64,000 nucleotides of DNA from contig NZ_ASHX02000001.1 in assembly GCF_000478605.2 (NCBI RefSeq), positions 1,243,144 through 1,307,143 on the forward strand, written 5' to 3'. Within the stretch, counting starts at the first letter, position 1. Each line of letters starts with the position of its first letter. The stretch is from Streptomyces thermolilacinus SPC6 (GTDB taxonomy: Bacteria > Actinomycetota > Actinomycetes > Streptomycetales > Streptomycetaceae). Shown one piece after another: positions 44,801-56,351 of this stretch. The translations under genes and the position numbers were made by a program. The notes under the pieces are model-generated. The model had not been told where the DNA came from. It searched no databases and was given only the letters and a program-made list of their open reading frames with translations.

Positions 44801-47800
44801 GCAGGGCCAGCTCATCCGGCAGGCCCGCGAGGGCGTCCCGCCAGAAGGCGAGCTGCCCCGACACGACGCTGTCCGGGTCGTCCTCGGAGCCGAGCATCTC
44901 GCGCTGCCAGACAGCGAAGTCGGCGTACTGCACGGGCAGCGGCGCCCACTGCGGGGCGCGCCCGGAGCACCGGGCCCGGTAGGCGGTGGACAGGTCGGTG
45001 AGCAGCGGCACGATGGACCAGCCGTCGAACGCGATGTGGTGGAAGACCAGCAGCAGCACGCACTCGTCCGGACCGGTGGACAGCAGCCGTACGCGCAGCG
45101 GCGGTTCGGTGGTGAGGTCGAAGCCCTGGTCGGCCTCGGCGGCCAGCGCGTCGGTCAGCCCCTCCTCGGTGACGGTGCGGGCCTTGAGCGCGGGCCCTCC
45201 GGTGCGCGCGTCGAGCACCCGCAGCGACGGCACGCCGTCGGTGTCGGGGATGACGGTCCGCAGGACCTCGTGCCGCTCGGCCACGTCGGTCAGGGCGGCC
45301 TGGAGGGCGGCGGTGTCCAGACGGCCCGTCAGGCGGAAGGCCATCGGCGTGTTGTACGTGCCGTCGGCGCGCTCCTCGCGGCGGTTGAGGAACCACTGCC
45401 GCTGCTGGGTGAAGGACAGGGGGCGTTCCGTGTCCTTCGGGGCGGGCCGCAGGGGCGGCCGGGCGTGGGCGGCGGCCTCGACGACGGCCGAGAGGGCGCT
45501 GACGGTCCGCGCCTCGAACAGGGCGCGGATCGGCAGCTCGACCCCGAGGGCGGTGCGGGCGCGGCTGACCAGCCGGGTCGCCAGCAGCGAGTGCCCGCCG
45601 ATCTCGAAGAAGTCGTCGTCGATGGAGACGTGCGGTACGGACAGGATGTCGGCGAACAGGCCGCAGAGGATCTCTTCGACGGGGGTGCGCGGGCTGCGGC
45701 CGCGCGCCGCCCCCGCGAGGTCGGGCGCGGGCAGCGCCTTGCGGTCGAGCTTGCCCTGCGGGGTGAGCGGCATGGCCTCCAGGGCGACGACCGCCGAGGG
45801 CACCATGTAGTCGGGCAGCGACTGGGCGAGCCGGTCGCGCAGGGTGCCGCTGAGCGAGGAGTCGGACAGCGCGGCGGGGTCGGCGGCCACGACGTACGCC
45901 ACCAGGCGGCGGTCGCCCGCCTCGTCCTCACGGACGATCACGGTGGCCTGCTCGATGCCCTTCTGCGCCAGCAGCGCCGAGGTGATCTCGCCGAGCTCGA
46001 CGCGGAAGCCGCGGAGCTGGATCTGGTCGTCGGCGCGGCCGACGTAGTCCAGTTCGCCGTCCGGCAGCCAGCGCACCAGGTCGCCGGTGCGGTACAGGCG
46101 CTCCCCCGCGGGACCGAACGGGTCGGCCACGAACCGCTGGGCGGTGAGCCCGGGGCGGGCCAGGTAGCCGCGGGCGAGGCCGCCGCCGACGTACAGCTCC
46201 CCCACGACCCCGATGGGCGCGGGCCGCAGGTGACGGTCCAGGACGTGGACGCGGTGGGCGGTGGTGGGCCTGCCGATGGGCGGGCGTCCGGTGCCCGAGA
46301 GCGGGCCGCTGACGGTGGAGCTGACGACGGCCTCGGTGGGGCCGTAGCCGTTGTACAGCCGGACGTGGGCGGACCAGCGCTCGACGATCTCGGCGGGGAC
46401 GGCCTCGCCCGCCACGGCCAGCCGCAGGTCGGCGGGGAGGGTGCTGCCCTCGGGCAGTCCGCCGACGACGACGGGCGGCAGACCGGCGAGGTTGATCCGC
46501 TCGCGGTTGATCAGGTCCACGAGGGGCGCGCCGGGGGTGCGGCACTCCTCGTCGGCGATGACCAGGGTGCCGCCGGTGAGCAGCGCCAGCATGAACTCCC
46601 AGACGGAGGCGTCGAAGCTGAAGGACGCGAACTGGAGCACGCGGGTGTCCGTGTCGAGTCCGAAGCGTTCGACGAGGCTGTGGACCATGCCCAGCAGCCC
46701 TGTGTGCGCCACGACGACGCCCTTGGGCCGGCCGGTGGAGCCGGAGGTGTAGATGACGTACGCCGGGTGCCCGGGCCGCAGCGGGCGCACCCGGTCGGCG
46801 TCGGTGAGGACCGTGCCGGGCAGTGCGGCGAGCCGCTCGGCGGTGCCGGGTTCGTCGAGGACGAGGGTGTCGGCCCCGAGGCCGGCCGTGCGTCCCGCGG
46901 TCGCCGTGTCGGTGAGCAGGACGACCGGGCGGGCGTCGTCGAGCATGTAGGCGACCCGGTCGGCGGGGTAGGCGGAGTCGACGGGCAGGTACGCGGCGCC
47001 CGCCTTGAGGACCGCGAGGGCGGCCACCACCATCTCGGGGGTGCGCGGCAGCATCACGGCGACGATCTGCTCGGGGCCCACGCCCCGGTCCACGAGGAGC
47101 CGCGCGAGGCGGTTGGCGCGGGCGTCGAGCTCCGCGTAGCCGACCTGCTCGGCGCCGAGGACGACGGCCTCCTTGTGCGGCGCGGCGGCGGCGCGTGCCT
47201 CGAAGACGTCGGTGGCCCGCGTGGTGGCCGTCCGGGCCGTGGCGGCCGCGCCGGACCAGTCGTCGAGCAGCAGGCGGCGCTCGTCTGCGCCGAGCACGTC
47301 GAGGGTGCCGAGCGTGGTGCCGGGTGCGGCGGCGAGGGTCTCCAGGACGCGGGTGAACCTGCGGAGGACCGCTTCGGCCTCGTCGGCGCCGAAGATGTCG
47401 GGCCGGTACTGGGCCTCCAGGCGCATCGGCTCACCGGTCCGCGAGCCGGGGAACACGCCGAGGGCGAGCGGGTATTCGGCGATGACCCGGGCCTCCCAGG
47501 CGCGCATGCTCAGCCCGGGGACGCGCTCGCCGATGCGGTCGAGCACGCCGGAGGGGTAGTTGTGGAAGCTGACGACCGTGTCGAACAGTTCGCCGATCCC
47601 GGCGCCCTGCTGGACGTCGGCGAGGCCGAGGTGCTGGTGCCGCTCCAGGCGGAGCTGGCGCTCCTGGAGGTCGGCGAGCATCGCCTCGAGGGTCAGCGAC
47701 GGGTCCAGCCTCACCCGTACGGGAAGGGTGTGCATGAAGGCGCCGACCATCTGCTCGACGTCGGGGAGCTCCTCGGGGCGTCCGGACGCGACGGCGCCGA

Positions 47801-50800
47801 ACGTGACGTCGTGGCGGCCGGTGAGCCTCCCGAGGGCGACGGCCCAGCAGCCCTGCGCGACGGTGTTCATCGTCAGGTTGTTGGCGTGCGCCCAGGCGGT
47901 CACGGTGTCGGTCAGCGCCCGGGGCAGCTCGACGGTGAGCGTCTCGGGCAGCACGGACACGCGGCTCCGGTCGGCGGGGCCGAGCCGGGTCGGCTCGTCG
48001 ATGCCCGCCAGCTCCTTCTGCCAGGCCTCCCGCGCGGCCGCCTTGTCCTGGGCGGCGGACCACTCCAGGTAGTGCCGTACGGGGGCGACGGGTGGCAGCG
48101 CGGACGGGTCGGCGCCGTTGGACCAGAGGGTGACCAGCTCCTCGGCTAGGACGGCGGAGAGCGACCAGCCGTCGACCAGGATGTGGTGGGCGGTCCACAC
48201 GACGCGGTGCCGCGTGTCGCCGAGCCGGTAGACCGTGAAGCGGGTCAGCGGGGCCCGGGTGACGTCGAAGCGGTGCAGCCACTCCTCGTCGGTGAGGCGC
48301 TTCACCTCGGCGTCGATGTCCGCCGCGGGAACACCGGTCAGATCGACCTCGGTCCACGGCGGTTCGACGGCGGCGGGCACGAGCTGGACCGGGTCGCCGG
48401 TGTCCCGCTCGCGGAACGCGGCCCGCAGGCCGGGGTTCCGGTCGAAGAGGGCGGCGACGGCGGCGCGCAGCGCGGTCCGGTCGAGCGGACCGTCGACGTC
48501 CATGACGACCTGGAGCGTGTAGGCGTCCACGCCGTGCCGGTCGAACTGCGCCTGGAAGAGCAGGCCGCGCTGGAGCGGGGAGAGCGGCAGGATGTCCTGG
48601 AGCCCGTCGATGTCCCTCTCGTACGCCTCGATCTCCGACTGGCCGACGGTGACCAGCGGGAACTCGGAAGGGGTGCGGCCGCCCGCGCCGGGCCGGGCGG
48701 CGTGTGCGGCGAGCGCGTCGAGGGCGCGGAACCAGTCGTCGGCGACGCGCCGGACGTCGTCCTCGGCGAGGAGGCCGCCCGCCCAGGTCCACTCGGCGAC
48801 GAGGACGGGGCCCTCGGGGCGGTCCTCGGTCATCGCGACGACTTCCAGGACGTGCCGCAGCGGGGTCTCGGGCGCGGCGGTCAGGCCGGAGGCGCCGGCC
48901 CGCATGGACCAGTCGCCGTCCGCGCCCGCGCTGAAGCGGCCCAGGTAGTTGAAGCCGACGCGGGGGGTGGTGCGGCGGGCGAGGGCGGCGGCGGTCTGGG
49001 GGTTGAGGTGGCGCAGCAGTCCGTGGCCGAAGCCGTGGTCGGGCAGGGCGCGCAGGGTCTCCTTGACCCGCTTGAGCGCGGTGCCGCAGGCGTCGCCGCC
49101 GTCCCACACGGACGTCCGGTCGAGCTCACCGATGTCGAGGCCGACGGGGAAGACGCTGGTGAACCAGCCGACCGTGCGGGACAGGTCGGTGCCGTCCCCG
49201 AGGTGTTCGCGGCCGTGGCCCTCCAGCTCGACGAGGGCCCGGGTCGCGGCCCGGCCGGTGAGGCGGCGGTCGTGGTCGGTGAGGGCGAGGGCGAGTCCGG
49301 TGAGCAGGACCTCGTTGACCTCGGCGTGGAAGGCGGCGGGCACGCGGCCGAGGACGGCCGCGGTGCGGTCGGCGGGCAGTTCGATCCGCAGCCTGCCCGC
49401 GGTGCCGTGGACGTCGCGGGCGGGGTCGAGGGGACGCTCGCCGACCTCGACGGCATCGCCTTCGGACTGCGCGTCCCACAGCGGCAGTTCGGCGACGCGG
49501 GATGCGGTGCGCGCGTGGTCGGTGAGGGTGCGTGCCCAGCGCCGGTACGAGGTGGGGACGGGGTCGAGGCGGATGTCCCGTCCCGCGGCGACGGCCTGCC
49601 AGGCCGTCTCCAGGTCGCCGAGCAGGATGCGCCAGGACACCCCGTCGACGGCCAGGTGGTGGATGACGAGCAGGAGCCTGCGCGGCTCGGCGGGTCCGGC
49701 GTCGATGAGCACGGCCCGCACCAGCCTGGCGTCCTCGGGGCTCAGCTCGCCGCGGGCGGCCTCGACCTGCTCGGCGAGGGCCGTGTCCGGGTCGGCGCCG
49801 GCCGGCACCAGGACCGTGCCGAACACGTCCGAGGCGGCGACGGAGCCCGGCGGGAGCGCCTCCAGGTTCCACAGGCCCGGTACGGGCGCGGTGAGCCGCA
49901 TGCGCAGCGCGTCGTGCCGGTCGAGGAGGGCGCCGATGACGGTCTCCAGGCGGGCCGGGTCGGCGCCGTCGGGGACGGAGACGGTCGCGTACTGGGCGTA
50001 CTGGCGGGCGGCGGCGGGGAGGTGGGAGACCTCACCGCGGAACTGGTCGATGACGGGGGTCAGCGGGATCTCGCCGACGCCGTCCTCGACGACCGCGTCC
50101 GCCCGTCGGCCCGTCAGCCGGGCGACGGCCGCGATGGCGGCGGGGGTGCGGTGCTGGAAGACGTCCCGGGAGGTGACGGCCAGTCCGGCCTTGCGGGCGC
50201 GGCTGACGACCTGGATGGCGCTGATGCTGTCCCCGCCGAGGGCGAAGAAGCTGTCGTCCACACCGATCCGGGGCAGGCCGAGGACCTCGGCGAGCACCTC
50301 GCACAGGATGCGCTCCGCGTCGGAGCGGGGCGCGCCCCCGGTGTGGGTGGTGGCGAAGTCGGGGGCGGGCAGCGCCTTGCGGTCGACCTTGCCGTGCGGG
50401 GTCAGCGGCAGCTCGTCCAGGGCGAGCAGCAGCGACGGCACCATGTGCTCGGGCAGCACGTCGGCGAGCCGCTCGAGTACGGCGGCCGTGTCGGCGCCGG
50501 TCACGACGTAGCCGACCAGCCTCTGGTGCCCGGCCGGGTCGGTGACGGCGGCGGCCACGGCGTCCGAGACGTCCGGCAGCGCGCGGAGGGCGGACTCGAC
50601 CTCGCCCAGCTCGATGCGCTGGCCCCGGATCTTGACCTGGTGGTCGCGGCGCCCGGTGAACAGCAGCTGCCCGTCGGCGAGGAGCACCACCTGGTCGCCG
50701 GTGCGGTACATGCGGGTGCCGTCGGCGGCGAACGGGTCGGGTACGAAGGTGGTGGCCGTCCGGCCGGGGTCGCCGAGGTAGCCGCGGCCGACGCCCGCAC

Positions 50801-53231
50801 CGGCGATGAACAGTTCGCCGGGGACGCCCTGCGGGACGGGGCGCAGGTCGTCGCCGAGGACGTACAGCCGGGTGTTGCGCAGCGGCCGCCCGATGGGCAT
50901 GGAGGCGTCGTCGGCCCGCACGTCGGCGGCGGTGCGCGCGTAGGCGTGGGTGACGTCGTCGGAGCACTCGGTGGGGCCGTAGACGTTGGCCAGCGCGATG
51001 TGCGGGTGGCGGGCGAACCAGCGGGCGCACAGGTCGGCGGGGAGCGCCTCGCCGTTGGAGATCATCCAGCGCAGGGCGGGCAGCCGGGGCGCGTTCCCGG
51101 TGGTGTCCCAGGCGTCCAGGGTGGCGCGCAGCAGGGAGGGCACGACCTCCAGGACGGTGAGGCTCTCGTCCGCGATGACGCCGAACAGGGCGTCCGGGTC
51201 GGCGGCGGCGTCCCGGGGGACGGCGCGGACGCGGCCGCCGACGAGCAGGGCGGTCAGGGTCTGCCAGACGGTGACGTCGAAGGTGACGGGCGCGTTGTGG
51301 ACGAGCGCGTCGGTGTGGTCCAGGCCCAGCTCCTCGACCTTGGCGAGCAGGTGGTTGACCATGCCGCCGCGCTGCACCATGGCGCCCTTGGGCTTGCCCG
51401 TGGAGCCGGAGGTGTAGATGACGTACGCGAGGTCCAGCGGGCCGCCCACGACGGGGGCGAGGTCGTCGGCGGGGTCCTGGGCGCCGTCGAGGAGGAGCAC
51501 GGGGAGGTCACCGGCCGCCTGCCGCGCGAGGGCCTGGTGCGTGGTGTCGGCCAGCACGCAGGTGGCGCCGCTGTCGGTGAGCAGGCCGGTGAGGCGGGCC
51601 AGCGGGGCGCGCGGGTCGAGCGGCAGGAAGGCGCGGCCCGAGCCGAGCACGCCGAGCTCGGCGGTGATGAAGTCGCGTCCCGGTTCGGTGAGCAGGGCCA
51701 CCGGGCCGGTGCCGCCGGTGAGGCGGCGGGACAGGGCGCTGGAGGCCCCGGCGAGCTGCGCGTACGTCAGGGTGCCGCCGTCGTCGGTGACGGCCGGTGC
51801 GTCGGGGCGGTCGGCGGCGTGGTCCCGTACGCGCTCGACGACGCCGCGGTAGGGCTCGGCGCGTACGGGACCGGTCAGGGCGGCGTCGAGCAGGCCGGCC
51901 TCTCCGGGCGCCAGCAGGTCGAGTGTGTCCAGCTGCACGTCGGCGGCGATGGTGACGAAACGCTCGAGGAAGTCCGTGAAGCGGCGCAGGTGGGCGCGCA
52001 CCTCGGCCTGCCCGTACCGGGACTCGTTGCCGCTGAGGTCGACGCCGATGCCGTCGGCGCCCTTGTCGGCGACGGTGAACTCCAGGTCGTCGACGAGGCC
52101 GGTGGAGGTGTTGTACATGATGGCGTCGCAGGGGCCGATGGCCAGCTTCTCGATCTGCGGCATCATGTTGATGAACGGGCCGAACGGCCGCCGGTCGTCG
52201 CTGGCCAGGCCCATGGCGCGGCGGATGCGGCTGACCCTGTGGCGCTGGTGCTTGAGCGCCTGGGAGAAGGCCTGGTACGTCGCGGTGAGCAGGTCGCCGC
52301 GGGTCATGCCGGGCGTCACGGGGAGCCGCAGCGGCACGTAGTTGACCACCATGCCGGGTATCCCCTGCATCGTGCCGCCGGCCCGGGCGGTCACGGGCAG
52401 GGACAGCATGACGTCGCCGGTGCCGAGCATCCGCCCGGTGTAGGCGCCGAGCGCGGCGACCAGGACGGTCTGCCAGGTGACGCGGGCGTCCCAGGCGACG
52501 TCGCGCAGCCGGTCGGCGGTCCGCTCGGGCAGGACGGTGTTCTCGCGCCGGAACGCCTGGGCCGGTTCGGCGTCGCGGGTGGCGAGGCTGACGGGCTCGG
52601 GGCGGTCGGCGAATCGTTCCTCCCAGTAGCCGCGGTCGCGCTCGGCGCGCGGCGACTCGCCGTAGGCGGCCTCGGCGTCGATCAGGGTGCTCAGCGGCGG
52701 GAAGCGGCCCTCGTCGAGGGAGGTTCCGGCGAGCATCGCCGCGTAGATGGCGGACAGCCGCTGCCAGTAGATGACGTAGCTGAACCCGTCGGAGACCAGG
52801 TGGTGGTTGAGGAGGCAGAAGAACGTGCGGTCCTCGGCGAGGGTGAACACGCTCAGCCGGAACAGCGGCACGTACGGGACGGCCGTCGGCACGAGCGGTA
52901 CGCGGAGGTCGGCGCGGATCATCTCCCGGGCCGCCTCCGCGGGGTCGTCGGCGTCGCTGACGTCGGTGACGGTCAGCGGCAGCTCGTCGAGCTCCTCGAT
53001 GAACTGCCGGGGCTCGCCTTCGACGTCGGTGAAGCGGGCGCGCAGGCACTCGGACTCCTCCACGAGCCGTTCCAGCGCGGCGCGGAAGAGCCGCCGGTCG
53101 AGCGGGCCGCGGATGTCCCAGTAGATGGCGGTGTTGTAGGAGGCACCGCCACCGGACAGCTTCTCGTCGAACCAGATGTCCTTCTGCCCGGCGGTGAGCG
53201 GCAGGCCGGCCGTGTGGACGTGAGTCGTCAT
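41895..53231 (-). CDS. Three-module NRPS: C-A-T-E, C-A-T, C-A(degenerate)-T-TE
   Basis: A 3778-residue peptide synthetase. Approximate positions: C1 8-440 (HHLVSDGFS), A1 460-960, T1 near 1000 (FFALGGDSI), epimerase 1058-1510 ([24 protein letters not shown]), C2 1545-1975, A2 1990-2500, T2 near 2545 (FFEIGGHSL), C3 2600-3030, degenerate A3 3048-3367, T3 near 3400 ([12 protein letters not shown]), thioesterase 3488-3778 ([14 protein letters not shown]). An N-terminal condensation domain suggests lipo-initiation. A1 pocket D-V-W-E-I-N-V-D-D has acidic residues suited to a diamino acid. A2 pocket D-A-W-G-A-A-G-V-S is lined with small residues, suiting a bulky side chain. A3 lacks FDxS, YGPTE and normal TSGSTG (reads [10 protein letters not shown]). 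Start ATG 53231 lies 54 bases from three SARP-type repeats. Confidence 0.97.
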   Translation of the reverse strand: MTTHVHTAGLPLTAGQKDIWFDEKLSGGGASYNTAIYWDIRGPLDRRLFRAALERLVEESECLRARFTDVEGEPRQFIEELDELPLTVTDVSDADDPAEAAREMIRADLRVPLVPTAVPYVPLFRLSVFTLAEDRTFFCLLNHHLVSDGFSYVIYWQRLSAIYAAMLAGTSLDEGRFPPLSTLIDAEAAYGESPRAERDRGYWEERFADRPEPVSLATRDAEPAQAFRRENTVLPERTADRLRDVAWDARVTWQTVLVAALGAYTGRMLGTGDVMLSLPVTARAGGTMQGIPGMVVNYVPLRLPVTPGMTRGDLLTATYQAFSQALKHQRHRVSRIRRAMGLASDDRRPFGPFINMMPQIEKLAIGPCDAIMYNTSTGLVDDLEFTVADKGADGIGVDLSGNESRYGQAEVRAHLRRFTDFLERFVTIAADVQLDTLDLLAPGEAGLLDAALTGPVRAEPYRGVVERVRDHAADRPDAPAVTDDGGTLTYAQLAGASSALSRRLTGGTGPVALLTEPGRDFITAELGVLGSGRAFLPLDPRAPLARLTGLLTDSGATCVLADTTHQALARQAAGDLPVLLLDGAQDPADDLAPVVGGPLDLAYVIYTSGSTGKPKGAMVQRGGMVNHLLAKVEELGLDHTDALVHNAPVTFDVTVWQTLTALLVGGRVRAVPRDAAADPDALFGVIADESLTVLEVVPSLLRATLDAWDTTGNAPRLPALRWMISNGEALPADLCARWFARHPHIALANVYGPTECSDDVTHAYARTAADVRADDASMPIGRPLRNTRLYVLGDDLRPVPQGVPGELFIAGAGVGRGYLGDPGRTATTFVPDPFAADGTRMYRTGDQVVLLADGQLLFTGRRDHQVKIRGQRIELGEVESALRALPDVSDAVAAAVTDPAGHQRLVGYVVTGADTAAVLERLADVLPEHMVPSLLLALDELPLTPHGKVDRKALPAPDFATTHTGGAPRSDAERILCEVLAEVLGLPRIGVDDSFFALGGDSISAIQVVSRARKAGLAVTSRDVFQHRTPAAIAAVARLTGRRADAVVEDGVGEIPLTPVIDQFRGEVSHLPAAARQYAQYATVSVPDGADPARLETVIGALLDRHDALRMRLTAPVPGLWNLEALPPGSVAASDVFGTVLVPAGADPDTALAEQVEAARGELSPEDARLVRAVLIDAGPAEPRRLLLVIHHLAVDGVSWRILLGDLETAWQAVAAGRDIRLDPVPTSYRRWARTLTDHARTASRVAELPLWDAQSEGDAVEVGERPLDPARDVHGTAGRLRIELPADRTAAVLGRVPAAFHAEVNEVLLTGLALALTDHDRRLTGRAATRALVELEGHGREHLGDGTDLSRTVGWFTSVFPVGLDIGELDRTSVWDGGDACGTALKRVKETLRALPDHGFGHGLLRHLNPQTAAALARRTTPRVGFNYLGRFSAGADGDWSMRAGASGLTAAPETPLRHVLEVVAMTEDRPEGPVLVAEWTWAGGLLAEDDVRRVADDWFRALDALAAHAARPGAGGRTPSEFPLVTVGQSEIEAYERDIDGLQDILPLSPLQRGLLFQAQFDRHGVDAYTLQVVMDVDGPLDRTALRAAVAALFDRNPGLRAAFRERDTGDPVQLVPAAVEPPWTEVDLTGVPAADIDAEVKRLTDEEWLHRFDVTRAPLTRFTVYRLGDTRHRVVWTAHHILVDGWSLSAVLAEELVTLWSNGADPSALPPVAPVRHYLEWSAAQDKAAAREAWQKELAGIDEPTRLGPADRSRVSVLPETLTVELPRALTDTVTAWAHANNLTMNTVAQGCWAVALGRLTGRHDVTFGAVASGRPEELPDVEQMVGAFMHTLPVRVRLDPSLTLEAMLADLQERQLRLERHQHLGLADVQQGAGIGELFDTVVSFHNYPSGVLDRIGERVPGLSMRAWEARVIAEYPLALGVFPGSRTGEPMRLEAQYRPDIFGADEAEAVLRRFTRVLETLAAAPGTTLGTLDVLGADERRLLLDDWSGAAATARTATTRATDVFEARAAAAPHKEAVVLGAEQVGYAELDARANRLARLLVDRGVGPEQIVAVMLPRTPEMVVAALAVLKAGAAYLPVDSAYPADRVAYMLDDARPVVLLTDTATAGRTAGLGADTLVLDEPGTAERLAALPGTVLTDADRVRPLRPGHPAYVIYTSGSTGRPKGVVVAHTGLLGMVHSLVERFGLDTDTRVLQFASFSFDASVWEFMLALLTGGTLVIADEECRTPGAPLVDLINRERINLAGLPPVVVGGLPEGSTLPADLRLAVAGEAVPAEIVERWSAHVRLYNGYGPTEAVVSSTVSGPLSGTGRPPIGRPTTAHRVHVLDRHLRPAPIGVVGELYVGGGLARGYLARPGLTAQRFVADPFGPAGERLYRTGDLVRWLPDGELDYVGRADDQIQLRGFRVELGEITSALLAQKGIEQATVIVREDEAGDRRLVAYVVAADPAALSDSSLSGTLRDRLAQSLPDYMVPSAVVALEAMPLTPQGKLDRKALPAPDLAGAARGRSPRTPVEEILCGLFADILSVPHVSIDDDFFEIGGHSLLATRLVSRARTALGVELPIRALFEARTVSALSAVVEAAAHARPPLRPAPKDTERPLSFTQQRQWFLNRREERADGTYNTPMAFRLTGRLDTAALQAALTDVAERHEVLRTVIPDTDGVPSLRVLDARTGGPALKARTVTEEGLTDALAAEADQGFDLTTEPPLRVRLLSTGPDECVLLLVFHHIAFDGWSIVPLLTDLSTAYRARCSGRAPQWAPLPVQYADFAVWQREMLGSEDDPDSVVSGQLAFWRDALAGLPDELALPTDFPRPEVAGSSGDVVMFDLEPELRGALVDIARQTGTTEFIVFQAALSALLTRLGAGTDIPLGVSVAGRTDEALNDLVGMFINSLVLRGDTSGDPTFRELLDRLRETDLAAYSHQDVPFDQVVDALKPARTLSRHPLFQVVLSVQSHGDQPLALPGLTVRPEYVGSDRAKLDLVMELLPWPGESGMRGLFNYSTDLFTRATAERMVAQFQQVLRTVAADPDVRLSGLELLTGEERERVLRTWNDTAHDLPPATLPDLFADRVARTPDAPAVGTGAHALTYADLDARSHRLARHLIASGAGPEQVVAVAVPRPADRAVAVLAVLKAGAAHVPLAADEPAGRIKALFADTRPVCVLTTAGLAGRLRSTGVTTVVLDGPEVRAGSAAPVTDADRTSPLRPEHAAYLIRAEAAAGRPRGTVVEHRAAAGHLAWALETGAAASTAGLFGPLLAGTGVPADEPLPLDWATPPTFTTGRGAWNTRAYVLDEWLTPVPPGVTGDLYIGGSHLARGYAGRPGATAERFVADPFGPAGSRLHRTGVRVKWDTEGNLLAPDASTAPESRPDTSSGGTAAQRLSPEEEVLCGIVADVLGVESFGAEENFFEARGASMDSMKSLRLVSLARKAGLGVSIADVFVHQTVRALAATLTAEPPTAPAPPPEPAPAPVTAPAPTRRHSTRVMADAIDETDRLGHADPFAPVLCIKPTGSRPPVFCLHSGVGFALSYLPLARHIGEEYPLYGIQAPCVVTGGPLPGSIEEIAADYIRMIKEVRPEGPYHLLGWSLGGLLAYEIAVQLRLAGDEVGLVANLDSYPRTGVSDERDEQRLLAWLLEGIGHHRSEFGDRDLVVGDVLDALRRDNSPMARMGEQRMTRMVDLMIHHQSLNTAYRPRDFDGTMQLFLAERSTWGEAGTGQVEKGPDKDRLWKPYFSGDLRVHRLACTHDDILAPGPLAELGPVVAAELDRLHQQRNGRDGS

Positions 53232-53284
53232 ACCAATCCCCTAGCGAAGGTCATCGAGTTCACCCGTCGATCGTCGACGAGCGC

Positions 53285-53313
53285 GCTGACAGCGGGCTGA
53301 CCGCGAGCTGACG
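53285..53313 (-). promoter_or_regulatory. Candidate SARP operator upstream of the NRPS, three heptamers
   Basis: On the plus strand GCTGACA (53285), GCTGACC (53296) and GCTGACG (53307) recur with exactly 11-bp periodicity. Read toward the NRPS they are CGTCAGC, GGTCAGC and TGTCAGC. A -10-like GACGAT follows about 9 bases after the last repeat. This is the classical geometry of SARP operators (7-bp repeats, 4-bp gaps). Confidence 0.8.
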
Positions 53314-53332
53314 CGCGCCCCGGCCCGGCGGG

Positions 53333-54043
53333 TCAGCCGCAGCCGCCGGCGTGCCCGTCGTCGGCCGACCTGCCGAGGCCGGCCGCGCCGACGACCGGTT
53401 CCGGTACGGACGTGGCGGGCCGGGCCTTGGTGCGCAGGTGCTCGACGAAGGCGTCGAACCGGTCCAGGCCCCAGAAGCGGGTGAAGCCGTGCACGAAGAA
53501 CGGCACCCCGAAGACGCCGTCCTCGTACACGTGGAGCAGGGCGCGCACGCCTTCGGCGCGCAGATCGGGGTCGTCGCTCGCGTCGGCGACGCGCCGTCCG
53601 TCGAGGCCGAGCCCGGCGCCGATGGCGGCGATGACGTCGCGGTCGCAGATGTCGCGGCCCTCGCCGAAGCGGGCCCGGTAGCAGGCGGCGATGTACTCCT
53701 GGCCGCGCCCCTCGCGGGCGGCGACCAGGTAGCCGAGGTGGGGCACCTCCCACACCGGCCCGCGGTCGACGGGCCAGGTCACGGTGATGCCGCGGTCCTT
53801 GGCGAGCCGGCCCACGTCCTGGAGGACGTAGCGGTTCTTCTCGCGGGACATCTCCGAGTACGGGAAGCTGCCGCCCTGCTCGGCGAGGAGGCGGGTGCTC
53901 TCGGCGTCCGGTTCGAAGCACGGCACCCACTCGAGCCGGTCGACCAGCTCGAGGTGACGGCCCGTCAGTTCCATGTGCGTGAGCCAGGAGTACGGGCTGC
54001 GCAGGGAGAAGTAGAAGCGTGGTGTCTTGTTCTTCTTGGGCAT
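53333..54043 (-). CDS. DsbA-fold protein, HCCA isomerase/GST-kappa-like
   Basis: A 236-residue thioredoxin-fold protein. The N-terminal RFYFSLRSPYSWL has the Ser-Pro of 2-hydroxychromene-2-carboxylate isomerases instead of the DsbA CxxC, so it is not a disulfide oxidase. VPFFVHGFTRFWGLDRFDAF near the C-terminus fits the family. The tail is glycine-rich. It lies between the ketoreductase-type SDR and the NRPS, all on the minus strand. Such isomerases occur beside highly reducing type II PKS genes and are suspected of double-bond isomerisation in the acyl chain; that role is inferred here. Confidence 0.85.
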   Translation of the reverse strand: MPKKNKTPRFYFSLRSPYSWLTHMELTGRHLELVDRLEWVPCFEPDAESTRLLAEQGGSFPYSEMSREKNRYVLQDVGRLAKDRGITVTWPVDRGPVWEVPHLGYLVAAREGRGQEYIAACYRARFGEGRDICDRDVIAAIGAGLGLDGRRVADASDDPDLRAEGVRALLHVYEDGVFGVPFFVHGFTRFWGLDRFDAFVEHLRTKARPATSVPEPVVGAAGLGRSADDGHAGGCG

Positions 54044-54077
54044 GGCGGTGTCCGCTTTCCTCCGTGGGGTGGTGGCG

Positions 54078-54824
54078 TCAGACGACGAGGCCGCCGTCGA
54101 TGCCGAAGACCTGGCCGGTGATGTAGGAGGCGCGGTCCGAGGCCAGGAAGGCGACCAGATCGGCGACCTCCTCGGGCCGGCCGAACCGCCTGAGCGGGAT
54201 GCGCTCGGTCATCTTCGCGACGTGGTCGTCGGCGAGGCCGGAGAGCATGTCGGTCTCGATGAAGCCGGGGGCGACGGCGTTGGCGCGGATGCCGTAGCGG
54301 CCGGACTCCTTGGCCAGCGCCTTGGTGAACCCGATGATCCCGGCCTTGGTGGCCGAGTAGTTCGTCTGCGTGGCGTTGCCGTACACCCCGGCGACGGAGG
54401 ACAGGGTGATCACCGATCCGGTACGGCGCTTCATCATGGCGAAGACGGCCGCCTTGCAGACGTTGTACGTGCCGTCGAGGTTGACCCGCAGCACCGCGTC
54501 CCAGTCGGCCTCGGACAGCATCACCAGCGGGTTGTCGCGGACGATCCCGGCGCAGGAGACGACCGTGTGCAGCGGACCGAGCGCCTTCTCGCCGTCGCGT
54601 ACGAAGCCGCGTACGGCGTCGTGCCGGGCCACGTCGACCTGCGCCGTGTACACCCGCGCCCCGGCCGCTGTGGCCTCCTCGGCCACGGCGTCGGCGGCCT
54701 CCTTGTTCGACTGGTAGCAGAACGCCACGTCGTACCCGTCCCGGGCGAGCCGGGTCACCACATGGCGGCCGATCCCCCGGGAGCCTCCGGTCACCAGGGC
54801 GACGGGGCGGTCGTTTGCGGACAT
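54078..54824 (-). CDS. 3-oxoacyl-ACP reductase, FabG-like SDR
   Basis: A 248-residue short-chain dehydrogenase. NADPH motif [12 protein letters not shown](I), catalytic Ser/Tyr/Lys in [10 protein letters not shown] and NYSATKAG, and C-terminal [11 protein letters not shown]. FabG-type enzymes reduce beta-ketoacyl-ACP. Its position next to discrete KS, CLF and ACP genes argues that it is the ketoreductase of a type II polyketide or fatty-acyl starter system. ATG 54824 has a GGAG leader. A 34-base gap separates it from the isomerase-like gene. Confidence 0.93.
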   Translation of the reverse strand: MSANDRPVALVTGGSRGIGRHVVTRLARDGYDVAFCYQSNKEAADAVAEEATAAGARVYTAQVDVARHDAVRGFVRDGEKALGPLHTVVSCAGIVRDNPLVMLSEADWDAVLRVNLDGTYNVCKAAVFAMMKRRTGSVITLSSVAGVYGNATQTNYSATKAGIIGFTKALAKESGRYGIRANAVAPGFIETDMLSGLADDHVAKMTERIPLRRFGRPEEVADLVAFLASDRASYITGQVFGIDGGLVV

Positions 54825-55265
54825 TGCTGATGTCTCCTCGTTGGCTGGGACGGCCGGGACTGTGGCTGCGGGGGGCTGTGGGTGCGGGGAAGCTGAGACC
54901 GCCTTGGGGTCCGGACCCCGGGGGCGGCGACCCCGGAGGCCGAGCCGGGGGGCCGAGACCGCCCAGGGACTGGGCGACTTGTGCTCCCGACCGCCGGGGG
55001 ACGAGACCGCCCGAGGGCTGGGCGCCTGGGGCGCCCGGCCGCCCAGGGGCTGCCGACCACCGGGGACTGCCGTCCGCCGGGCGCTGGGACCTCCGGGCCC
55101 CGCCACGGCACGGCTCACGGCACCGGCCCGGCTCGCTCGCGGCCCGCCGCGCGCCCATGGCACGGCCGGGCGGGCCGGTGTGCGCCGGGGTGCGGCCCAC
55201 GCGCCGGTGAGCGGGGCGGGCGCGCACCCGTCGGCGCCGGCGCCGGTGGCGGTCGGCCGTGCGGC
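54825..55265. other. Repeat-rich spacer between the CLF and SDR genes
   Basis: 441 bases without a recognisable gene inside an otherwise tight minus-strand gene set. It carries GAGACCGCC at 54896, 54956 and 55004 and many related GC-rich words (CCCAGGG, GGGCTGGG, GCCGCCC). It resembles degraded repeat DNA. It may hold a terminator for ACP-KS-CLF or a promoter for the SDR, but no 11-bp-spaced heptamers are seen. Confidence 0.5.
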
Positions 55266-56351
55266 CTACGCGCCCGTGAGCAGGGCGCAGCCGACGGTGC
55301 CGTCGCGTTCGATGCCGGTGACCAGGGCGGCTTCGCCGGAGGCGAGGCCCTGCCCGCCGGCGGAGGCGAGGACCGCGGCGAGTTGCAGGCTGGTGGAGGC
55401 GGCGGAGGTGTCGCCGAGCAAGGGCCGGCAGCGGACCCAGCGGGGGTCCGTCGCGCCGAGCGCGTCGGTGACACCGGCCTCCTCCAGGGCGGCGAGTTCG
55501 CCACCGGCCCCGAGCGGGGCCACCAGGCGCACGTCCTCGGCGGCCACACCGGTCGTCTCCAGGGCGTCGCGTACGCAGGCGGCGAGGGCCGCGCGGGCCT
55601 CGCCCTGCTCCCCGAACGCCCGGAAGCGGGTCGACCGGACGCGGGCCAGCGGGGACCGCCCGGCGGCCGCCGCGTCCTCGGGCGTCTCCAGCAGGAACAC
55701 CGCGCTGCCCTCGCCGAGCGGCGCGGACCGCTCCTCGGCGGTGCGGCCGTGCCATTCGAGCCAGGCCCGCTGGACGGAGTACTCCTCGGCGGCGCCGCAC
55801 AGCACCCGGGCACAGTGCCCGCCGCGGTGCAGCCGCACCGCGTAGCTCAGGGCGAGCAGCCCGGTGAGCCAGCCGCCCGCGATCGTCGTGTTGGGCCCCT
55901 TGATGCCGTGCCAGATGGCGCTCTGCCCGGCCGCCCGGTTCATCACGGTGTTCGGCATGCGGGCCGGGTCGACGTGGTACGGCCGCTCACTCGCGAAGGA
56001 GTCGCGGGTGAAGTCCATGATGCTCTGGACGCTGCCGGAGCCGGTGCCGAGGACGAGGGCGGTCTCCTCGGGCCGCCGGGCCGGTTCGGCGTCGCAGGAC
56101 GCCAGCAGCCTGCCGACCGCGGTGACGGCGAGGGCGGTCACCCGGTCCATCGTCCGGGTGCCCTTCCTGCCGACGTACTGCGCGGCGGTGAAGTCCGGGA
56201 CCAGACCGCCGCGCTCGAAGGGGCCGGGGTACGCGGCGCGGTCCAGCGTCCCGACGGCGCTGCGTCCGGCGTTGATCCCTTCGCTGAAGGACGCGCTGCC
56301 GACGCCGTACGGAGAGACCGCCGACCAGGCGGAGAGGACCAGTGGGGACAT
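55266..56351 (-). CDS. Chain-length factor (ketosynthase beta)
   Basis: A 361-residue ketosynthase-fold protein without the active-site cysteine: the position reads TTIAGGWLTG (near 157-166) where the partner has TACAAG. It thus acts as a chain-length factor in a heterodimer. It is shorter than the usual 400 residues. The ATG at 56351 overlaps the ketosynthase stop (ATGA), showing tight coupling of the pair. Together they would elongate malonyl units on the ACP at 57616-57891. Confidence 0.92.
   Translation of the reverse strand: MSPLVLSAWSAVSPYGVGSASFSEGINAGRSAVGTLDRAAYPGPFERGGLVPDFTAAQYVGRKGTRTMDRVTALAVTAVGRLLASCDAEPARRPEETALVLGTGSGSVQSIMDFTRDSFASERPYHVDPARMPNTVMNRAAGQSAIWHGIKGPNTTIAGGWLTGLLALSYAVRLHRGGHCARVLCGAAEEYSVQRAWLEWHGRTAEERSAPLGEGSAVFLLETPEDAAAAGRSPLARVRSTRFRAFGEQGEARAALAACVRDALETTGVAAEDVRLVAPLGAGGELAALEEAGVTDALGATDPRWVRCRPLLGDTSAASTSLQLAAVLASAGGQGLASGEAALVTGIERDGTVGCALLTGA

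Noticed and set aside
41925..48149. Very long plus-strand open frame opposite the three-module NRPS (another continues 48183-53300)
   Set aside because: Low-complexity translation and no family motifs; the minus strand carries the real synthetase.
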